Below, piece by piece: positions 57,201 to 64,000 of a stretch of DNA of 64,000 nucleotides (within the stretch, counting starts at the first letter, position 1; each line of letters opens with the position of its first letter). Under the pieces are notes generated by a model. That model saw nothing but the letters and a program-made list of their open reading frames with translations. It was not told where the DNA came from and ran no database searches. Position numbers and translations under genes: made by a program. The stretch comes from Hyphochytrium catenoides. Lineage: Eukaryota > Sar > Hyphochytriomycetes > Hyphochytriales > Hyphochytriaceae. The DNA is taken from NCBI GenBank assembly GCA_900088475.1, contig FLMG01003710.1, positions 426 to 64,425 of the forward strand. The letters run 5' to 3'.

Positions 57201-59511
57201 GCAATGCCATCTCTAGCATAAGTAGCCGCCTGGCTGTCTCTCTTAACAATGAAAGTCTCCCCTTTGGCAGTGATAACTCGCTGACAAATGACATTACGTA
57301 GGCCTTCCATGTCCAAGCCAAGAAGGGAAGCAGCAGTCTGCAGAGAAGAGACATCCGTAACCTTGGACACCCTTCCTTCCACTGTTTCTTCATCTGCCAG
57401 GGTGATGTTCCCTAGATGAAGGAGCCCAGCCAAGATACCGAATAGAATCTTTTGCATGTCATTGTTGATAAGAACGGATCTATAGGAGATAAGAGTCAGA
57501 CCCTGTGTTATCCCTGTTAGCCTGTCGGTGATGCCTTCAGCATCAATATCTATACTTGAAGGAGATCTGGATAGCTCTAAGTCCCCCTGAGCTCTGATTT
57601 CTTCTCTACATTGTCCTGGCTCACCCCACCCCACCCAAGGAGTTCACCTTAGGAACCTGATTCCCTTCTCTTACTAAACGCGTATTATTTGGGCTACGGG
57701 AAACCGTACCTGAGCGCAGAAGTGGTATCCTCCCACCACAGCTCATCGTCCATGTCTTCTGCTACGGTGCACCCGCTTTGCTTCAGGTACCAATAATCCT
57801 CAGGCGCCCTGAGCTTATAGTGTTCTCGCATCTCCTCGCTTGCGCCAGCCAGCAGCTGGTAGAAGATATGAAAGTTGCGCTCTCCCTCAATCTGATGAAC
57901 CAGCCTCGACCTGCGAAATGAGACAGGAACCAATAGAGATACATGTAAGAGACATGGACGAACACAAATAAGCAACAGGTGGGGCTGTAACTCCTGTAAT
58001 GACTGTCTTTCTCGCACGGTAGCATCCTGTCCCTCGTGTCTCTGCCTTACAGCTTCCTATGCCGAATCTCCTAGTTCTCCTACCGTTCCCATGCCATCCC
58101 TCCCACTTCTCCTTCTCTTCCCTATACATTAAAACTTCCACCATTGACTCCTCAGTCGGTTAAAGTAAATTTGATGCCTACCTCTCTAGTAAATAGGTCT
58201 CAATGCTGGCACCAACTAACGAGTGAGCTGCATGAATAAGTTATTGGGAAAAACGATGTCAGCAAGAGGGACCCCCGACTACCAAGCGCAGGTTTTTATT
58301 AAGCAAAGGCGAAAGCACTCTACTTTGCCAGCTCACCCAGAATCAGAAAAAACCGCTAAGGCAGGAGACTGGCAGCTAATGATGGCACATCCTTACCTGA
58401 GTCAGGTGAAAACTGCAACTTCATGAACTTCCCGAAGCGCGAGGAGTTATTGTTCCTCAAGGTCTTAGCGTTACCAAAGGATTCCAAAATCGGGTTAGAG
58501 TCTAGAAGCCGACGATCTAGCTCCGCCTGAGCCATCTCCCCCTTGTTCCCACTGCTAATTGCATGCTCTCTAATAGTAAGAAAGCGCAGAACAATCTTTG
58601 AGGTCTCAGTTTTTCCTGCTCCTGATTCTCCGGAGATGACAATCGATTGCGATTGTGCTGGCTCCCAGAGGCACATCTGCTGGAACGCCGTTTCTGCTAC
58701 GGCATAGGGGTGCGGAGGACGATCTCCTTGCTGCGCCTTGATGTACTCCGTGACCTTGGGCTCAAGAAGCGGCCGAAGCGGATTTACCGCAATGAGGACA
58801 TTAGCCATGTAGGTGTATGGCTTGCCATCATTGCTGCGCTCCTTGAGATTGTGCAGAATGCCTGGTAGAGGAACGCAGGATTGTACTCAATAAGTCGACC
58901 GACGAGAAGAGGCAGTGAAGAGGAGCACGAGGGTAAAAGGAAACAGGAGAGAGAAGAGAAGGAACTGTGTGCACCTGCTTCGTGAATGTAGTAGAGTGAG
59001 GTCATATCCTCAACGGTTCTTGGGTTCATTTTATGCATATTCTCCGAGAGGTTGCGAAGGTCAATCTCTTCATCTCGCCCTTTCGCAGTGCGGACCTTGA
59101 TCACCATATTATCCGACTGTGCGACATAAGCACAAGGGGACGAGAGACGGGGGTGAGAAAACCGAGCGCGTTAGAACAGAAGGTTTAAAACTCCTGCCAG
59201 GGCAAGGAGGGCAAGAGGAATCAAAAGCAGGAAAGTGGTGAGGTAGGTCTTACCATACTGGTGATGGTGGCGGGTATCCAGACATCTTCTGAATCTGGAA
59301 CCCAGATATCTGTCCCGACCTCCACCGGCTCCTTATCCAGAGACTCAAGGACCTGTTGGCTATTTCGACGGCGTAGGCTGTGGCGGCGGGCTAAGTTCTG
59401 TTGGACGACGCGACCGATGTCCGAAGTGGGCGCGGCACGCGGCTTCTGCGGCTGAAAGGGCTTGTTCGTAGGCAGGTTTGCCGCCGTCGTCAGTGTCTTC
59501 CGGAAAGCCAT
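51042..59511 (-). CDS. Unconventional myosin with C-terminal PX and GAT-like domains
   Basis: Twenty-four exons, all in phase, give 1510 residues: 59511-59254, 59116-58975, 58861-58397, 58215-58182, 57910-57710, 57566-57104, 56958-56826, 56662-56502, 56321-56121, 55847-55675, 55428-55294, 55033-54892, 54762-54580, 54488-54333, 54055-53837, 53709-53511, 53320-53196, 53074-53012, 52925-52739, 52585-52473, 52345-52172, 51982-51751, 51582-51467 and 51299-51042. An SH3-like N-terminus ([17 protein letters not shown]) leads into the motor: GESGAGKT (211-218), [18 protein letters not shown] (522 on) and FIRCIKPN. The neck (about 837-1130) has IQ motifs ([32 protein letters not shown]) and an Ala/Glu-rich single helix. 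A PX domain (about 1252-1386: [28 protein letters not shown]) and a GAT-like three-helix segment (about 1426-1510) follow. PX-tailed myosins are known from oomycetes. Likely an actin motor for PI3P-rich endosomes. Confidence 0.92.
51724..51741 (+). repeat. Short interstitial telomere-type repeat
   Basis: Three perfect copies of GGGTTA (TTAGGG-type telomere unit) lie in the intron just downstream of the PX-encoding exon 51982-51751 of the myosin gene, within 10 bases of its donor site. Confidence 0.9.
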
Positions 59512-60562
59512 AGTTCCTGCACCTGTCTACTGTCAGCTACAGGGCCTGCAAATAATGTTTCGCGTCTCATAGGCAGCACAAACAGACTCAGACTGGTCCT
59601 CACCTGGTCAACCCTGGCAAGCGCAACGGCTCGCCTACCCTCTTTGGCTCTTCCTACTGACACTAGTATTCGTGACTAGTTCTAGGCTAGTCTTCAACGA
59701 TGCTAAAGGAGCCTCCCAATGCAGCGCGCCTTGAGCGGCAACGGCATTCAAGGCTCCGTTCAGTGCCCTTGCGGTCTGTTGATAGCAGTGTCTGCAACGC
59801 CCTCTTGGCTCGAGGCAATAATGAGCGAGGCGAGCCAGATGTCAGAGGAGGTGAGCCGTGCGGTGGACAAGCCAAACATCGGGACAGCACTGAAACGGGG
59901 AGGATCAGAGTCAAAGAGGACAATATGGAGGAAGACAGAGGCCAAAGGCCAATGAGAGAGAGGGCTCAAAAAGAAGAGAGATTAGGGTATAAAGCTAGAG
60001 AGACATCGAGACAGAGTGGCCGAGAGAGAGGAAGAGAGAGAGTAAGAGAGAGCACGGGTCATGTTGTTGGGTGACTTCCATTGTGGCCGTACTTTGCTCC
60101 GTTTCCCTCAACTCACACATAAGGACAAAGGATAGGAGACCGATTTCATATCTAAGCACTAATTATGCTCAATGTCGCTTCATATCCTGAGCCTATTTAG
60201 AATGGTCACTGCGTTCTGATCCTCCTTGGCTTGCGACCTAAACGTTAATAATACGGTACGAGGGGAGAGTAGTGTCGTGGCGAGACTAGGTCCTTAGGAT
60301 GATATCGTATTACTACTTCTCGAATACAAAAAGCTGCTGGATCCGTCTGCGAATTATACGGTGATTAAACCTTTATTCACATCATTGCCAACAACTTAGA
60401 GAGTTGTGTATTATAAGGCAGGTGAACCTGACAATCTCCTCTGCCACCTTGGGCTTGACCACTTCTGATGGTCCTACCCAGTGTCAAATATCAAAATTTG
60501 TCAGTCTGTCAACAGTGTTGAGAAATAACCGATGTTGAAGCTCTCTCTGTACTGCAAGGTGA
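59512..60562. other. Intergenic region with GA-rich tract
   Basis: Upstream flank of the myosin gene and downstream flank of the LCAT-C2 gene. Bases about 59950-60055 are rich in agagag on the plus strand. Open frames on both strands here are compositional. No RNA gene or exon was recognised. Confidence 0.45.
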
Positions 60563-63500
60563 TCAGAACAACGAGAAGTCATCTTCATCGGCGGCTGCTG
60601 TCTGACTCAGGCCATTGGCAGGAGCCGCGGCAGCAGCTGGAGCGGCAGAAGGAGGCGGCGGAGCTGAAGCCTCAGGTACCTCATAGCGCCTCTCATCTGT
60701 GGACAGTCTAAGATCTCCCAGGGTGTTTCCAAGGGCCTCTGAACCTTGGAGGGCTGATTAGGATTGCTATCTACATCGATCAGCGACATCGTGAAGCTCA
60801 AACCTGATGTTGCAGTGCTCCTTCGTGAACTACTCTGATCACTAGAGAGACTAGAAACCTCCAGGTCATCAAGGGCGGAGGTCCTCGTGACAGTGTGGCA
60901 GTCTTGCTCGCTACTTTGCCCAGAGGAGGCCGATAAATAATCGCCAGCGTCCCCTTGCAAGGCTTCGGAAGGTAAATGTGGATGATGGTGCATGCGCATA
61001 GTCTCGGTGGCAGGGAGAACCCGTATGTTGGACGAGAACTCTTCAGTAGGTTGCGGAAGTGGCGAAGCTGATATGACAAGGCTTCCTGAAGGATGCAAGG
61101 GCACTTGTGATTTCTTGTGGGCTATTAAGGCCTAGAGAATTATCGGGTCAGAACGCCTCTTGAATGGACTACTCAGGCATACTCTTTCCTTACCGTCATC
61201 ATAACCCTTGCCTCGGCAACGAGGACCGTGTTGAAGACATCCTTGTCATAAATCTGAAATAGAACCTCTTCGTCTAAGCGAAGAGTCAGGAGGATGTCGT
61301 TTCTCTGAAATTGAGTGCTCTCCTTTCTTACCTGGAACAACCTCTTCCTTATAGCCAACCTTAAATATTCCCCCTGTGAACTCGGGAACTAAACTTTTCA
61401 CTCGCTCTGTCTTGAAAGCCCGACCACGAATAGAAGCCTGTGGAAAAGAGACATCACACTTACAGAGGCTCCCCTCCTCACCTGCAGGTCACATATGAAT
61501 TTTTACCTCGACGTAAACATCAATGTCCCCATTCTTGCGCGGAGATGCTAAGTTGACAGCGCCATGAATTCTCACCTCTACTAAGAGCTTGGGCCTTGTA
61601 CACGCATACTAGCAAAGTGTTAGGCTGTATTGGAAAGTATCAGGAAGGACAGAAGGGGCCATGAGAAAGCCTCGTAATATAGGAGTCTATGCGCAGTGAC
61701 GTGGGCATTTTACGTCCTCCAACACAATCACCATTTGAGCAGGAAGAACAACAACGGTGAAAGATCATAAGTCATAGTCCCAGGATTTGCACCATTGATG
61801 GACTAGGGGACTAATATGATCGCTACCTCTACAATTACAGCGTGAAGCCTCTTGTCAGCCAACATCTCCCGATGTTCTGCTGCCTCCAACTCTGTGATAT
61901 CCACTGGAAAGCCGTACTGCTTCTCCCAGAGCTTGCAGTATCTCATGCTTAGATATGGAACGGTGCCATCTCCAGAAACGGTGCGGGTCTCCCCTGTGTC
62001 TGGAATGACTTGCTGCGTGTTGCGCGTTTCGTAGGCAATGCCTCCTTTAACAGTAAGGGTGTTGTTGCCTTGTATTACAGCCGACTTGGTCCAGGAAAAT
62101 TCATTAGAAGCATGCAAGAGGTATTAGGTCAGAGTCAATGTCTATCGGCTTAAAGGAGACGAGAATGTGTTCCATCTAGGACTACACAAGAGGGGTTTAC
62201 GTCCAGTCATGATTTCCTAGGAGAGCGTAAACCATGGATGAAGACCAAAGAGACCGACTCGCTTGACCGCGGGTAAAAGAAAGGCGGGTGTACCTTGTCG
62301 GGTTTATATTTGGAATTGGTAGCTCCCCGCACCAAGCGAAAAGTTTTCCTTCGATAGAAGGTCATGACCTCCGTATCAAGATTGATTCCATATACAACCT
62401 AAGCACATTCATGAACCGGTAACAGTCGCAAATGTAAGGCAGCACGTGGGCGCGTGTGTCCGCGAATATAGAGCTTAAACCGCGAATATAGAGCTTAAGG
62501 AGCTAAGGTAGGGCAAAGGCGTAGACAAGTCACGGACCAAACCTGGCATCCGGTTAGCTCAGGTCAACATATGCACCCCGGAAGAGAAGCCAATAATGTA
62601 TGCGATATAATCAGTTCCTATCTTACCTTTAGTTTGCAGGGAGGAGGATGTAGGACCCTTGGCAATGTGCTGCCTTCAGTGAAGCCAAAGTTAGGGTCGC
62701 CCTCATAGTACTGATACCATTGCCTTAGCTTGTAGTCAATATTATCAAGCGCCATCATCTCCTGATTCTTGCGGGGCTGGTAGCGCTTATTAGGGTTCGT
62801 GCGGTGCACGGGATACCACCCTGTAGGAGGTGTGATCAGATGATAGTAACCAGAGTAACATTCCAGTCTCCGTGCCTGTGGGAGGGTTGAAGCCCTGGAA
62901 ATTCGGATTGTACGCTGCTATCTTGGAGGCCACTTCTTGTGATAGCGAAGAATAAGGTACAAACTGAGCAAAGTGGTCAGAGCGTCTTCATAAGCTTCCG
63001 CATAATATAATGACATTAAAAAGAAAATTAAGGCCGCTTACCTCTATACGAATATGGATGGCAGCTTTCTGGCTGAGTGGGAACGGTCCGCTGTTCGGTG
63101 GGATCAATTGAGGTATTATTAGTTAAGATGTGATTGAAGCAGATTGTGTCAGTGGGAGCACCATATGTGGGTGACGGCTGAGGTAACGATCAGAAGGCAC
63201 TAACCTGTAAGTTGGCTGTCCCCTCAGTAGTGAGGCGATGGTAACTTCATTAGCCGCCACAGTCTTCTGAGACCATCGCATTCCTTGCGTTGTGCCCACA
63301 ACGCCTGCCACCATGCCGCTGGCTTTCTTGATCTTTATGCTTATCACTTCATTCAAAGAAACCTGATCGGGCCTCTCAGAAACGAACTCGAACGCAGCGT
63401 TGTAGGCAGGTGTCCTAGCATGCAAGAACCAATTAAGGGTATGATGACGGGTAAAAGAAAGCACTATGGCTCTGTTAGGAGCCAGAATGACAATCATACT

Positions 63501-64000
63501 GAGAGGTGAAGGTTCGAAAGCGTTAGAACTCGGTTTGGCGCTAGCATTTACCTCCCCACCACTTCCATCGTATTTAGTCTAGTCTGGCGGAAGGGATCAT
63601 CAACCAGAACCTTCTTCTTTACTTCAACAATGGCAAAGGTCCTGTCTTCCTACCTCACATTGCATTAAGTGTGCCAATAGCTGTTGTTATCTCATCTCAC
63701 ACATATTGAGAAGCGTTATCCGGTAGTCTTATTTGGCAATATGCCTTACCTTGCCCACTAATCTTCGAAGATCCGCCGCGAAGAGTTCGACTCTATAGAA
63801 GCCTTCAATGCGCGTAAAGGACGAAGCGTAGGCAAATGTAAGATTTGGCGCTGCCCAGTCTTGGATTGGAAGACACCTGTATCGAAACATCGTCGGCTTT
63901 AGTTCTTGAGGCCTTTACTATGAATTGCCTGTTCAGCAATAGGACGTTGCGCACATTCCTCTCCTGTGTCTATCCTAGACTTACCAGCAGCCGCTCCCGA
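60563..64000 (-). CDS. LCAT/PDAT-family acyltransferase or phospholipase with C2-like domains, 5' part missing
   Basis: Fourteen exons are visible: 64000(cut)-63985, 63876-63750, 63649-63552, 63414-63205, 63090-63042, 62963-62876, 62820-62627, 62398-62294, 62084-61827, 61608-61507, 61437-61332, 61273-61194, 61131-60804 and 60753-60563 (TGA). A C2-like segment comes first (FYRVELFAADLRRLVGK, AIVEVKKKVLVDD, TPAYNAAFEFVSE). Then comes the C-terminal half of an LCAT-type alpha/beta hydrolase: KLKVVYGINLDTEVMTFYRR, VSGDGTVPYLSMRYCKLW (catalytic Asp) and AEHREMLADKRLH (catalytic His). A second C2-like segment follows (LLVEVRIHGAVNLA, GDIDVYVEASIRGRAFKTER, EEVLFQIYDKDVF), then a disordered Ser/Pro/Ala tail ending DEDDFSLF. 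The Ser-nucleophile half must lie right of the window. Intron 62824-62875 starts with GC. Reaction (acyl transfer or lipase) cannot be decided. Confidence 0.8.
62461..62500. repeat. Tandem 20-base repeat in an intron
   Basis: Two adjacent copies of a 20-mer (cgcgaatatagagcttaaac and the same with a final gg) inside the intron between exons 62627 and 62398 of the LCAT-C2 gene. Recent slip or unequal duplication is likely. Confidence 0.9.

Noticed and set aside
1-64000. CRISPR array, prokaryotic operon, insertion sequence or virus-derived gene
   Set aside because: No spaced direct repeats, transposase-like motif, terminal inverted repeats or capsid/polymerase signature was seen; the window is an ordinary intron-rich nuclear contig.

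Overview
This is a nuclear contig from an intron-rich microbial eukaryote. Genes are split into many short exons separated by roughly 50-350 base GT-AG introns, a few of them GC-AG. There are no operons or ribosome binding sites. The protein content points to a stramenopile (heterokont) or a close SAR relative. The main clues are a myosin with a C-terminal PX domain, a protein with repeated Cys/His knuckles of the type annotated 'WRKY19-like' in oomycetes and heterokont algae, and Cache-type receptor cyclases. The exact lineage cannot be fixed from the sequence. I rebuilt exons by reading splice sites and codon phase; most multi-exon models close in frame from end to end.

Layout: MYG1 exonuclease (+, 5' end cut off, 237-2317); retinol saturase/CRTISO-like oxidoreductase (-, 2877-4754, intronless); a possible very small gene (+, 5604-5932); UshA/5'-nucleotidase-family phosphoesterase (-, 6190-8672); a BimC-like kinesin with an EF-hand (-, 10030-14654, N-terminus open); a beta-propeller protein (-, 14921-16492) with a WD40-like exon just upstream (16614-16820); DNA primase small subunit (+, 17361-19569, interrupted by a 60-N gap); two paralogous Cache-TM-cyclase receptors facing tail to tail (+, 21676-27774 and -, 28770-35314) with the same exon structure; a gene-poor stretch; a JmjC hydroxylase (+, 38902-40626); another gene-poor stretch rich in CAG/CTG-type repeats; a Cys/His-repeat protein (+, 44571-45917); a TRPML/mucolipin-like channel (+, 47533-50544); a 24-exon myosin ending in PX and GAT-like domains (-, 51042-59511); and the 3' part of an LCAT/PDAT-family protein with two C2-like domains (-, 60563-64000, cut by the window end).

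The genes do not form one pathway. Several belong to endomembrane and signalling biology: the PX-GAT myosin (endosomal cargo transport), the TRPML channel (endolysosomal cation release), the LCAT-C2 protein (lipid metabolism at membranes) and the receptor cyclases (ligand sensing). Housekeeping functions (primase, MYG1, kinesin, JmjC) lie between them. The most notable items are the mirror-image cyclase pair with conserved 13- and 22-base microexons, the PX-GAT myosin, the C2-split LCAT protein and the EF-hand kinesin.
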